In this document: positions 27,763-35,449 of the stretch, one piece after another
Numbering within the stretch: the stretch's first letter is position 1
Layout of the letters: each line of letters opens with the position of its first letter
Assembly: GCF_900218065.1 (NCBI RefSeq)
Contig: NZ_OBMU01000001.1
Span: forward strand, 62,001 to 126,000
Length of the DNA stretch: 64,000 bases
Reading direction: 5' to 3'
DNA from: Novosphingobium sp. Chol11
GTDB lineage: Bacteria; Pseudomonadota; Alphaproteobacteria; Sphingomonadales; Sphingomonadaceae
Translations under genes and position numbers: made by a program
Notes under the pieces: model-generated
Database searches by the model: none
The model's input: the letters and a program-made list of their open reading frames with translations, nothing else
What the model was told of the DNA's origin: nothing

Positions 27763-28514
27763 CGAAACAGATCCTCCTCGATCGGCCGCACAAGCGTGGC
27801 GGCTGGAGCATCCCCGGGCGGCAGACGCAATCCACGCATGAGAACAGCCGGTATGCTTTCGGCCCCTTCACCGGTGACCAGGGCGGCGGCGGTCGCAATC
27901 TGATCAGCCAGCGCGATCTGCGTCACTTCCAGCCGCCGCCCATCCCTATCCTCCTCGCCCCGCCGGTCGACGAGCGCCGGCAGTCCCGCAGCGCCGATCG
28001 CCACACCCACGACACCGTGGCGCCAAGGCCGTCCGAAACTGTCGGAAATGACCACGGCAGGGGCGGCGCCGTCGCTCGCAAGATCATGGCTAAGCGCGGC
28101 GGCTGATCCATCGGGATCCACCGGCAGCAGCAGCGCCCGTTCCGCGCCACCCGGACCGATATTGGATCGATCTATGCCACCATTGGCCATGACATGGCCA
28201 AGCCTGTGCCGGGTAATCAATATGTGCGGCACGGCACGTACGATGGCGCTGCTTTCACGAAGCACAAGTTCGACGAGGCGGGGATCTTTCCTCGTCGTTT
28301 CCGCCAGTTCCAGCGCTTGCTCGCTAGGCACGACCTCAGTGAGGTCCACCATGCGGCCTTCCGCCTTGGACAATATTTTCTGCGTGACGACCAGTATATC
28401 GCCTTTCAGCAGCGGCCACAGCCCGGCCTGCCCAAGCGCATCGCGCAACAGCATGGCCAAGTCGTCACCGGCACATATTTCTGCCAGGCCGGTCAGCGGA
28501 TGAATCGAGATCAT
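27759..28514 (-). CDS. cofE: CofE: F420-0:gamma-glutamyl ligase
   Basis: Adds gamma-linked glutamates to F420-0 with GTP. The N-terminal GDILVVTQKILSKAEGR, then DPRLVELVLRES and ISDSFGRPWRHGVVGVAIGAAGLPAL, are the hallmark segments. At 251 residues it is the stand-alone form without the C-terminal FMN reductase domain of mycobacterial FbiB. It is the first gene of the cofE-cofD-cofC operon and faces the deacetylase gene across about 100 bp. Confidence 0.93.
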   Translation of the reverse strand: MISIHPLTGLAEICAGDDLAMLLRDALGQAGLWPLLKGDILVVTQKILSKAEGRMVDLTEVVPSEQALELAETTRKDPRLVELVLRESSAIVRAVPHILITRHRLGHVMANGGIDRSNIGPGGAERALLLPVDPDGSAAALSHDLASDGAAPAVVISDSFGRPWRHGVVGVAIGAAGLPALVDRRGEEDRDGRRLEVTQIALADQIATAAALVTGEGAESIPAVLMRGLRLPPGDAPAATLVRPIEEDLFR

Positions 28515-28612
28515 GAGGCGATGTAGCGCGCGACCATCCCTGTGGGTAGCCGCTCCATTGCCGTGATCAGCATGGCGTTACGGCTCCTTAACATGGATGA
28601 AGTAAGGCGTTG

Positions 28613-29596
28613 ATGATGACCGCCCTTCTGATCACCGTAGACACGGAATTATCGTCGCTGCTTCATGAGCGGGGGATGGGTCTGGAAGACAATGTCCGTT
28701 CATCCATCTGGGGAGAAGCCGAGGGCCGAGCCTATGGCATTGGCTGGCAGATGGATGAGCTGGAGAGCCATGGCCTGAAGGGTGTGTTCTTCGTCGACCC
28801 GATGCCCGCGCTTTTATATGGGACGGAGTTTCTGAGACCCATCGTCACGCCGATCGTGGCACGCGGACATGAGGTGCAGCTGCATATCCACAGCGAATGG
28901 CTTCGCTGGGCGCGTCACTCTCCTGTGAGCGGGCAACTGGGCCGCAACGTCGGCGATTTCAGTCAAGCAGACCAAGCCATATTGCTGCGCCTCGGCAAGG
29001 CATGGCTGGAGGAGGCGGGGGCACCGCCGATTACCGCCTTCCGCGCGGGAAATTTCGGTGCCAATGACGATACATTACGGGCGCTTGCTGACGTCGGCCT
29101 GGCTTGGGACAGCAGCGTCAATCCGGCCTATCATCGCTGTGGCTGCCGGATCAGCGGCGCTCGCGATCAGATCGCTCCTTCTCACCGCTTCGGCGTTGGC
29201 GAACTCGCGGTGTCAGGTATCACGGACCGGCCCGGCAGCTTCCGCCCCGCGCAAATCTGCGCGATGTCGGCGCGGGAGATGCGCACGGGTCTGCGCCACG
29301 CCGTGCGCGAAAGCCATGCGGCTTATGTGGTCGTCACGCACAGCTTCGAAATGCTCAGCCGCGACCGCAAACGTCCCAACCATGCAATCATGCGCCGGTT
29401 CACTTCTCTCTGCCGCGCCGCAGCCCAATTACCAGGCCTCACTGTGTGCGGCTTCCACGATCTTCCATCCGACATGGCGGCGACCGCACCCTCCTCACAC
29501 AACCGCGTACCGCCAAGCCGCGTGCGAACGGCAAGCCGCATGGCGCAGCAGCTATGGGCCAGCTGGCGCTACGAACGCCGCTTGATACCGGCGTGA
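28613..29596 (+). CDS. Polysaccharide deacetylase (NodB-like)
   Basis: A carbohydrate esterase family 4-type fold of about 327 residues. The motif-1 aspartate is in LLITVDTE, the metal histidines in VQLHIHSEW, the FRAGNF arginine motif follows, and VTHSFEM lies near the C-terminus. It probably removes N-acetyl groups from an exopolysaccharide, or is a related hydrolase. No signal peptide is obvious. TTG and ATG codons are stacked at the start; the ATG after AAGG is chosen. It is the last chromosomal gene before the genomic island. Confidence 0.82.
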   Translation: MMTALLITVDTELSSLLHERGMGLEDNVRSSIWGEAEGRAYGIGWQMDELESHGLKGVFFVDPMPALLYGTEFLRPIVTPIVARGHEVQLHIHSEWLRWARHSPVSGQLGRNVGDFSQADQAILLRLGKAWLEEAGAPPITAFRAGNFGANDDTLRALADVGLAWDSSVNPAYHRCGCRISGARDQIAPSHRFGVGELAVSGITDRPGSFRPAQICAMSAREMRTGLRHAVRESHAAYVVVTHSFEMLSRDRKRPNHAIMRRFTSLCRAAAQLPGLTVCGFHDLPSDMAATAPSSHNRVPPSRVRTASRMAQQLWASWRYERRLIPA

Positions 29597-29627
29597 TTGC
29601 CGCAGCTGTGATCTAAAATCGGAATGA

Positions 29628-29641
29628 TGGCGGAGACGGAG
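29628..29641. repeat. Left attachment-site repeat (attL core)
   Basis: The 14-bp TGGCGGAGACGGAG is identical to the CCA-end of tRNA-Ser at 38198-38211. The sequences diverge on both sides of it, as expected for an integration crossover core. Confidence 0.85.
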
Positions 29642-29760
29642 TCCGCAGTCCGCCATACTCAAACGTTCTCAGGAAATCAGAAAACCATTATTAAATAGTA
29701 CTTTAGCAAAAATCCGTTCTTAAGCGTTCTCTTCGAACCTTCTCCATTTCCAAAAATTTT

Positions 29761-29800
29761 GTTGGGCGGTATGTGGGGCGGCTGATGTTGGGCGGGATGT
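29761..29800 (+). promoter_or_regulatory. Candidate integrase arm-binding repeats, left end
   Basis: GTTGGGCGGTATGTGGGGCGG followed by ATGTTGGGCGGGATGTTGG: related TGTTGGGCG/ATGTGGG units just before the integrase start. A matching pair is near the right end (38122-38145). Presence at both ends suggests arm sites for the integrase N-terminal domain. Confidence 0.5.
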
Positions 29801-29806
29801 TGGTTG

Positions 29807-30991
29807 ATGAGCGGATTTAAACCTGCGGGAGTGCATCGGGAGAAGCGGCTGACGGCTGCTACGATTCGTACCCTGACGAAATCGGGCCTTCATGCCGATG
29901 GCAACGGCCTCTACCTCAAGGTGGACTCCAATGGGTCCAAGCGCTGGATTCAGCGTATCGTCATCAACGGGAAGCGTCGGGACGTTGGGTTGGGTTCCAT
30001 TGCTCTGGTAAGCCTCGCAGAGGCCCGTGAAGCGGCCATAGAGAACAGAAAGGCTGCGAGGGCCGGTGCTGACCCCATCGCGGCAAAGAGGGCTGCACAG
30101 GCCGTTCTCACGTTCGAGGAAGCTGCTAAACGAGTCCATGAGCTCAACAAGCCAACCTGGCGCAATGAAAAGCACGGCAAGCAGTGGATAGATACTCTCG
30201 ATAAATTCGCATTTCCCTTCATCGGCAGCAAGAGGATCAGCACGATTAGTAGTGCCGATATACTTTCCCTTCTGACCCCCATATGGACCAGCCGCCCTGA
30301 GACTGCTCGCCGTGTTAAGCAGCGGGTGGGGACCGTCATGAAATGGGCAGTGGCAAACGGCTGGCGTCTCGATAACCCTACCGAGGCTATTGGGCAGGCG
30401 CTGCCAAAACATGATCGTTCAAAGGTAAAGCATCGTGAGGCGCTGCCTTACGACCAGGTAGCCGCTGCCATAACCCACGTCCGCAATAGCGATGCGGGGA
30501 TTACTACAAAGCTGGCGTTTGAATTTCTTGTTCTGACCGCGACTCGATCCGGGGAGACCCGTGAAGCAAAGTGGGGTGAGTTCGACCTGACAAAGAAGGT
30601 GTGGACGATCCCAGCCAGCCGCATGAAGGCAAAAAAGGCACACGAAGTTCCGCTCTCTGATCGATGCCTGATGATCCTCAAGGAGGCTGAACAGCATAAG
30701 CAGGAGGGATCGGACTTGGTGTTTCCTGGCACCAAGGAGAATAGGCCACTTTCAGACATGACCCTCTCCAAGCTGATGAAGGAACTCAACATACCGGCAG
30801 TGCCTCATGGCTTCCGATCTTCATTCCGTGATTGGGCAGGTGAGCAAACCCATCACCCGCGCGAAGTTATAGAATTCGCGTTGGCCCATGTGATCAAGGA
30901 TAAGGCTGAGGCGGCCTATGCTCGTTCTGCCCTGCTTGAGAAGCGCAGATTGCTCATGGATGATTGGACCAGTTTTCTAAGTCAGACATAG
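29807..30991 (+). CDS. int: P4-type tyrosine integrase
   Basis: A site-specific recombinase of about 394 residues that inserts and excises the island. It has an N-terminal arm-DNA-binding domain (DUF4102-like, about 10-95: LTKSGLHADGNGLYLKV), a core-binding helical domain, and a C-terminal catalytic domain. The catalytic residues are R248 (TATRSGE), H335 and R338 (HGFR), H362 (LAH) and Y372 (AYAR), counted from the TTG one codon upstream. All are present, so the enzyme looks intact. The ATG right after that TTG is taken as the start. Confidence 0.93.
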   Translation: MSGFKPAGVHREKRLTAATIRTLTKSGLHADGNGLYLKVDSNGSKRWIQRIVINGKRRDVGLGSIALVSLAEAREAAIENRKAARAGADPIAAKRAAQAVLTFEEAAKRVHELNKPTWRNEKHGKQWIDTLDKFAFPFIGSKRISTISSADILSLLTPIWTSRPETARRVKQRVGTVMKWAVANGWRLDNPTEAIGQALPKHDRSKVKHREALPYDQVAAAITHVRNSDAGITTKLAFEFLVLTATRSGETREAKWGEFDLTKKVWTIPASRMKAKKAHEVPLSDRCLMILKEAEQHKQEGSDLVFPGTKENRPLSDMTLSKLMKELNIPAVPHGFRSSFRDWAGEQTHHPREVIEFALAHVIKDKAEAAYARSALLEKRRLLMDDWTSFLSQT

Positions 30992-31127
30992 AAACTGTTC
31001 TGCCAAGAAAACAACGACTTACATTTTTAGAAATCATAACAAATAAACATTTGATATCATTCGATTTTTTCCTTGACGGTCACCGCCGAAGCGCCATTTT
31101 ACACGCTATTGGCAGCATGGTGAGGTT

Positions 31128-31346
31128 ATGGATCAGGATCGATATCTTAGGCGAAAAGAGGTAGAGGCGCTTACGGGCCTCTCTACCGCTTCTATTTACC
31201 GACTTATGACGGAAGGCCTTTTCGTTCGCCCATTCCGTGTGGGAAAGAATGCCGTCCGCTGGCGATATTCAGAGGTTAGTGAATGGCTATCCAATCGCCC
31301 CAGGACCAAAGGAGGCTGGCTTTTAAGCCCCGCCTTCGCTGAATAG
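31128..31346 (+). CDS. AlpA-family regulator / excisionase
   Basis: A 72-residue protein with an MerR-like winged helix (RRKEVEALTGLSTASIYRLMTEGLFVRPFRVGKNAVRWRYSEVSEWL), the AlpA/phage-transcriptional-activator form. Such genes next to P4-type integrases control int expression or act as recombination directionality factors. It lies about 135 bp after int on the same strand. A TTGACG hexamer about 50 bp upstream may belong to its promoter, but the -10 is unclear. Confidence 0.85.
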   Translation: MDQDRYLRRKEVEALTGLSTASIYRLMTEGLFVRPFRVGKNAVRWRYSEVSEWLSNRPRTKGGWLLSPAFAE

Positions 31347-32352
31347 GCTTGTCCAGGGGTGAGGTTAGAAAAGCCGCGTGTGAATCCTGTTCACTTGTTC
31401 TGGATTACAGCCAAAAAGGTTTGTCATGGCGGTTCTTAAGCTATGTAGACACCTATCAAGTTGTAAGAAGCTGAGCTATGTTTAATCTTGTACACTCGTT
31501 TATGCTTCTGTTGATAAGGTTTCCTAAATATAGCTAAATATACGATAGAAGCTTTCAATTATATTGTTTAAGTCAATATCAAATAGATAATACTTCTCCT
31601 TCCGCTAGGGTGATATAGTTATAAATGGGATAATGTTAAGACAGTTCTTAATAACCAATTATATTATATCAAAGCGGATTAACCCAAAACCTTCTCTGCT
31701 CCGTATAGCCTAACTGCTTTATTTGTCTTCCCCTTGAAAGGGAAGAATGGAAGCCACTCCACGTATGATACCTAGTGATTGCACTAGGACATTATATCAC
31801 CCATTATAGGTTAGGTTGTTCCTTAGGCCGGTTTCAGGCTTTACAGGAGGGTCGGAAGGGTAAGTTCCCCCGGAGCACCTAGCCTCTTCTTCGTGGAAGA
31901 TCGAATGACAGGCTTTGAGCACATCGGCAGTTCGCCTTCGCTAACCAATAGACACTGTTCTGTCCAAGCTTCTCAGCATCATGCCGGAATATAGAGGATC
32001 GGTTTGAAAGAGATATTTTCTCTTACACGCACATTGTAACTGAAACAGTGCTGAGGAACAACCGTTACTATTCAGTATTTTTAGTAGAATATCTATAAGG
32101 AAGTTTGATCTCATATTTATTAGATGAATAGCTGGTACCTAATTCTTCGGATGGACGCACTCGACGTTAGAGAAGGTGGATGGGAGTGAAGCCAGAGTTC
32201 AAGGCAAACTGGGTTTTATTCAGTATATGCCATTACGGGCTCTGGAAGGTACCTTACAGTGGAAAAGCCTACATCCAGGCAGAAGGATGGCCAAATCGAC
32301 AAAGTGGCTCTTAAAACAGCTCTAAGGGCCTATTGTCATATTTATGAATACG
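31347..32352. other. About 1 kb AT-rich noncoding stretch in the island
   Basis: No convincing protein gene on either strand. Visible signals are a hairpin CTTCCC/GGGAAG (about 31730-31745), a perfect 7-bp hairpin CCTAGTG-ATTG-CACTAGG (31771-31788), and a GC-richer patch (about 31820-31960). A 20-bp near-repeat of the end of int is also present (ATAGACACTGTTCTGTCCAAG at 31948-31968 versus 30988-31007). It could hold an RNA gene, an origin or regulatory sites; nothing is identified. Confidence 0.5.
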
Positions 32353-33183
32353 TTATTGCTGTTGGAGCCGACGCAACTCTGCCTGATCCTCCTTTAGGCT
32401 GGACCTGTTTAGCTCAAGGCGATCACAAATTTCCTTTTGTTCCTTATCGCGCTCAGCCGCTTTCTGCTTCTTCTCGCTTTCGATCCGGGCGAGGGTTGCT
32501 TTGGCAGCTTGTGCCCGGCTTTCGTAAATCTGCTTCCAGCCGTTTACCTGGCTTGGCGGCAGGCCCATTTCACGACCTAAGGCTGTTCTGATTGCCCACT
32601 CCTGATCGGGCGCTATGTTGACGAGATTATCACCGACCGCTGCATCCCATTCGGCAAGATAGCGTTCCCTTGCGTCTTCGGCATTCTCTTTAGGCCCGTA
32701 CTTACATTGGGTTTGCAGGTCGGGAATTCGCGCGCGTGTTTCAGCAATGTCCCTTTGCAACGCCTCTATACGGCCCTGCCGTTCGCTCTCTGCCCATGAT
32801 GAGCTGCAACTATTCACTCCCCAGATCAGAGCTCCGCAAAGGGTGACACCCATAACAAGGCGAGATGCGGAAGAGCCACTACCTCCGTTGGACTTAGGGC
32901 CTCTTCGCGCTTCTCCACTGCTGTCTCGTTCGCCGTTGGTCGGTCCAGCGGATTTCCGAAAGGAATGATCACAGTGGATGCAATAGCCGATGGCTTTCGA
33001 TGTGGGTTTCGAACAATGGGGGCAGCGATACAGCGGCGCAGGATCGATGCGCTTAACTGGTTTAGGCAAAGCAGTGGCTGCCGTCTTTGCAGGAAAGCGG
33101 AGCCCGCAGTGCTTGCATACTTTCGCAGCAGTCTTGATCGTTTCTGCACAATCGGGGCAAGTTCGTTCGTCGGCAGAGGGCAT
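32353..33183 (-). CDS. Double zinc-ribbon membrane protein with coiled coil
   Basis: A 276-residue protein of unknown function. The N-terminus has two CxxC pairs forming a zinc ribbon (C9, C12, C23, C26), and a second ribbon follows (C54, C57, C68, C71). A Ser/Gly-rich linker leads to one membrane segment (about 108-126, LVMGVTLCGALIWGV), and the C-terminal half is a charged region likely to form coiled coils. Ribbons in the cytoplasm and coiled coil outside, or the reverse, are both possible. It starts one base after the stop of the small secreted-protein gene, so the two form an operon. Confidence 0.75.
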   Translation of the reverse strand: MPSADERTCPDCAETIKTAAKVCKHCGLRFPAKTAATALPKPVKRIDPAPLYRCPHCSKPTSKAIGYCIHCDHSFRKSAGPTNGERDSSGEARRGPKSNGGSGSSASRLVMGVTLCGALIWGVNSCSSSWAESERQGRIEALQRDIAETRARIPDLQTQCKYGPKENAEDARERYLAEWDAAVGDNLVNIAPDQEWAIRTALGREMGLPPSQVNGWKQIYESRAQAAKATLARIESEKKQKAAERDKEQKEICDRLELNRSSLKEDQAELRRLQQQ

Positions 33184-33184
33184 G

Positions 33185-33511
33185 TTAATCCCCCATCACA
33201 TAAGCCGTTACCATCTTTGCCTTTAGGTCAGCGTAATTCTGGTCAAAACGCTCTACCAAATAGTCCTGATTAGGGCTTAGTTCCAAAGAGAGCTGGTACA
33301 ATGCCCGAGCATTTTTTTGCTCGTAGGCACATGCTCCCTCTACAGCCAGCTTATAGGAGTCTACGGAAACTTTCTTAGCTCTTGCCTTCGCGTCGAACGT
33401 CTTAAGGCAGTTGTTCCTCTCGGTGATAGCATCAGTCTGAGCCTGAGCATTGCTGGTCAGGGCAACCAAGGCGCACACGAAGATGGCACAGTTATAAGAA
33501 ATTCTTTTCAT
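33185..33511 (-). CDS. Small secreted protein of unknown function
   Basis: A 108-residue protein with a clear signal peptide (MKRISYNCAIFVCALVALTSNAQAQ, cleavage after AQA). The mature part is helical and charged with two cysteines, which could form a disulphide in the periplasm. It is upstream of, and one base from, the zinc-ribbon membrane protein gene, suggesting that the two products meet at the membrane. A complex inverted-repeat element lies in its 5' region. No family was recognised. Confidence 0.7.
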   Translation of the reverse strand: MKRISYNCAIFVCALVALTSNAQAQTDAITERNNCLKTFDAKARAKKVSVDSYKLAVEGACAYEQKNARALYQLSLELSPNQDYLVERFDQNYADLKAKMVTAYVMGD

Positions 33512-33560
33512 ATCGCCCCTGCATTCAAGTTAGAGGCGGAAACCCGACGAAAGCCGGGCG

Positions 33561-33677
33561 TTAGTATCCCTGCACATAGCACAAGGCGCATGTGCCTTTA
33601 CCGGTGAAACCGGCTGGACATACGCACATGCCACCCGGCCGAAAATTCGACCGAGCTATGTGATGAGAGGATACTAA
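33561..33677. repeat. Nested inverted-repeat (cruciform or structured RNA) element
   Basis: TTAGTATCC (33561-33569) pairs with GGATACTAA (33669-33677). CACATAGC (33573-33580) pairs with GCTATGTG (33655-33662). GGC(GC)ATGTGC (33585-33595) pairs with GCACATGCC (33624-33632). Inside are two small hairpins, CCGG-TGAAA-CCGG (33601-33613) and CGGcCGAA-AA-TTCGaCCG (33636-33653). The whole 117-bp unit can fold on either strand. It sits between the secreted-protein gene (minus) and a small plus-strand ORF. Confidence 0.75.
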
Positions 33678-33713
33678 GCCTCACAGCCGGGACTCACCGA
33701 CTGCGAGATTGTG

Positions 33714-33956
33714 ATGGCAAACAAGGCCGTCGAGGTAAATCCTCTATTTGTTCTCCTGACCCTTTCTGGAGAATGCGATGATGCCGTGGCGATGCTGCTG
33801 ACTGGTCACGCCTTCCAATCAATTGAGCGCAGCGCCCCTCTTCTGGATCAATGCCACACTGCGAAAGCGAAAAAAGAATCGAGCAAAATCAGTGAGATAT
33901 TATTAGATAGTACAACAAAAAATCTCTTGTTGCGTTCGATATTTTTCCGCTCTTAA
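33714..33956 (+). CDS. Small hypothetical protein
   Basis: An 80-residue open frame with an N-terminal hydrophobic patch (NPLFVLLTLSG) and a basic, Ser/Lys-rich C-terminus. No family was recognised and the ribosome-binding site is weak; a GTG one codon earlier is an alternative start. A GC hairpin closely follows the stop, which mildly supports a real gene. Confidence 0.4.
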   Translation: MANKAVEVNPLFVLLTLSGECDDAVAMLLTGHAFQSIERSAPLLDQCHTAKAKKESSKISEILLDSTTKNLLLRSIFFRS

Positions 33957-33965
33957 TAGGTCTCC

Positions 33966-33993
33966 GAGGCCAAAAGCTCCGGAGTCCGGCCTC
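33966..33993 (+). terminator. Hairpin between two small island genes
   Basis: GAGGCC (33966-33971) pairs with GGCCTC (33988-33993), with an inner CTCCGGAG palindrome, followed by TTAATT. Terminator-like. Confidence 0.5.
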
Positions 33994-34025
33994 TTAATTG
34001 CAATGAGCAAAGAAGAGGTGTGAAC

Positions 34026-34271
34026 ATGACAGACAAAGTTGATCTCGAACAATATTGTTTCGGTGGCTGGCGATTCAGCGAAAGCAAACGGGCGATTGTT
34101 TATAGCAGAGACGATATACTGTTTTACATCATAGCTGTGGAAGACCTCAAACATTCAGAAGCGGTGGATTACTGGGAGGATCGCTTTTTGCATTCAGCGG
34201 TGTTCGACGAAATCGGCTATTATGGCTGGAAAGATATACTAGATTTTGTGTTCCTCAATATTATCAATTGA
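34026..34271 (+). CDS. Small acidic hypothetical protein
   Basis: An 81-residue protein beginning MTDKVDLEQYCFGGWRF. It is rich in Asp, Glu and aromatic residues, and its middle (VYSRDDILFYIIAVEDLKHSEAVDYWEDRF) suggests an alpha/beta mini-fold. A good ribosome-binding site (AAGAGG, 8 bp before ATG) supports expression. No family was recognised. Small acidic proteins on islands are sometimes DNA mimics or antitoxin-like; this is only speculation here. A hairpin follows the stop. Confidence 0.62.
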   Translation: MTDKVDLEQYCFGGWRFSESKRAIVYSRDDILFYIIAVEDLKHSEAVDYWEDRFLHSAVFDEIGYYGWKDILDFVFLNIIN

Positions 34272-34277
34272 TGGACG

Positions 34278-34308
34278 GGGCTGTGGGGGAGATATTCTCG
34301 CGCAGCCC
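34278..34308 (+). terminator. Hairpin after the small acidic gene
   Basis: GGGCTG (34278-34283) pairs with CAGCCC (34303-34308) across a 19-nt loop, followed by TATT. A possible terminator. Confidence 0.45.
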
Positions 34309-34675
34309 TATTCACAACTGTGCAATGATGATTGTAAAGAAGCGTAACGTTGCGGATCGATGGAACAACCGAATTCAAAGACTTAGAAGATGCCTTGAAC
34401 TAAACTAGATAACTACTTTAGAGAGTTGTGTCTTTAGTTATCCCGACTCGCTGGATACTTGTCAGTAGGAGATTTTAAACCCCATAGAGCAACGTTGTTA
34501 GGCAAGAGGTAGGGTAGTAGCCTAAAGTCCTTTTTTGACGCCTGGCGACCCCTTAAATCGCCTCAAAACGACATTTTAGATGGCAACGTCAGACCTATTG
34601 ACCTTGGGCGCATGGGAAAGGGCTGTTTTATGGCTGGGATGGCTGGGATGGCTGGGATGGGTGGGAAGCCGACCC
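34309..34675. other. AT-rich gap with short inverted repeat
   Basis: No gene was recognised. GATAACTA (34408-34415) and TAGTTATC (34435-34442) form an 8-bp inverted pair. The tandem 9-mers are listed separately. Confidence 0.5.
34630..34663 (+). repeat. Tandem 9-mer microsatellite
   Basis: The unit TGGCTGGGA is repeated a little over three times, then decays into TGGGTGGGA. It is 12 bp downstream of the DUF6894 gene (which ends on the minus strand at 34676) and is not within it. Confidence 0.8.
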
Positions 34676-34915
34676 TCAGACGGTCCGCAGAACTGCTTCT
34701 TCAAAGTGCAAGATCAGCACTATTCTGCCCTGTTCATCCGTTACTTCGATGAAGCCGGAGAGGTCCAGCACACCCCCAATCACGTCCGCGCTGATCACCG
34801 AACGGGCCGCAGCAATGGCGTGATTGCGAGCAGAGGTTACGCTTTCAAGCGTCTGGCCTTCGGCGTCAGGCAACACACCGCTGCGGTCATGCAGGTGGAA
34901 AAAATACTGTGCCAC
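34676..34915 (-). CDS. DUF6894-like small protein
   Basis: A 79-residue protein with the opening MAQYFFHLHDRSGVLPDAEGQTLESVTSARNHA (first 20: MAQYFFHLHDRSGVLPDAEG). The YFFHL...G...D..G..L.....A...A pattern is typical of the small DUF6894 proteins abundant in rhizobia and sphingomonads. Function is unknown. The start is GTG with a TAAGG ribosome-binding site. It is the only island cargo gene on this strand apart from the zinc-ribbon pair. Confidence 0.75.
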   Translation of the reverse strand: MAQYFFHLHDRSGVLPDAEGQTLESVTSARNHAIAAARSVISADVIGGVLDLSGFIEVTDEQGRIVLILHFEEAVLRTV

Positions 34916-35073
34916 ACGATTACCTTACATCCTCGGGGAGGAGCGCGCACTAACTTAGGCTTGGCACAGATTGCATTGAGAAAAAGTTCTTGAGCGCTTG
35001 TAAAAAAACAGATGCGCGAACCTGATGCCACGTCTATCGAGCAGGGCAGCGGAGCGCTGAAAGGCTGATCTGC

Positions 35074-35121
35074 GCTGGGCCGGAATCGAGTATGGGTCGC
35101 ACTTTTCTCTTCCGGCCCAGC
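35074..35121. repeat. Perfect 12-bp inverted repeat
   Basis: GCTGGGCCGGAA (35074-35085) pairs with TTCCGGCCCAGC (35110-35121) across a 24-nt loop. It stands out in an AT-rich region and could be a terminator for either strand or a protein-binding site. Confidence 0.7.
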
Positions 35122-35292
35122 AAACTTAACTCAAATGCACTCAGTGCTGTATTATTTGTTAACCACAAATGTGTCATTAGATATCAATACGTTACTCTTT
35201 TTATTATCCGCATAAATGCGTAGCGTATTGCAATGAACCTGGAATTGCAGCCTATTTGACGCGCAGGTTAGCCTGCATTGCGACCCAAACTG

Positions 35293-35321
35293 GCCCCGCC
35301 CCCTTGTGGCGCGGGGCATTT
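35293..35321 (+). terminator. Terminator-like hairpin
   Basis: GCCCCGC (35293-35299) pairs with GCGGGGC (35311-35317), followed by ATTTT. No gene clearly ends here, so it may be a remnant. Confidence 0.5.
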
Positions 35322-35449
35322 TGATAACGACCCTGTGCCGAAGGTCAGCTAATGGTCGCTTGCTGCTGGGCAGCTTTCTACACGCTCACATGAGAGGCCA
35401 AGCAAAAACGATGCTGTTGCGATTCTCGACCATATTTGTTTCGATATCG

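Noticed and set aside
31347..32352. Retron, CRISPR array or toxin-antitoxin locus in the noncoding island stretch
   Set aside because: No reverse transcriptase, no regularly spaced repeats and no paired small ORFs were seen.
33592..33660. Minus-strand micro-ORF with an EGF-like cysteine pattern (MCVCPAGFTGKGTCALC)
   Set aside because: Only about 22 codons. It coincides with the nested inverted repeat, whose palindromes create the cysteine codons, and it has no ribosome-binding site.
33561..33677. Integron attC site
   Set aside because: The fold is similar in concept, but the GTTRRRY/RYYYAAC core sites are missing and no integron integrase is present.
34580..34993. Plus-strand frame of 137 codons starting with a WLGWLGWLGW repeat
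   Set aside because: The repeat is the tandem 9-mer, and the rest is antisense to the DUF6894 gene.
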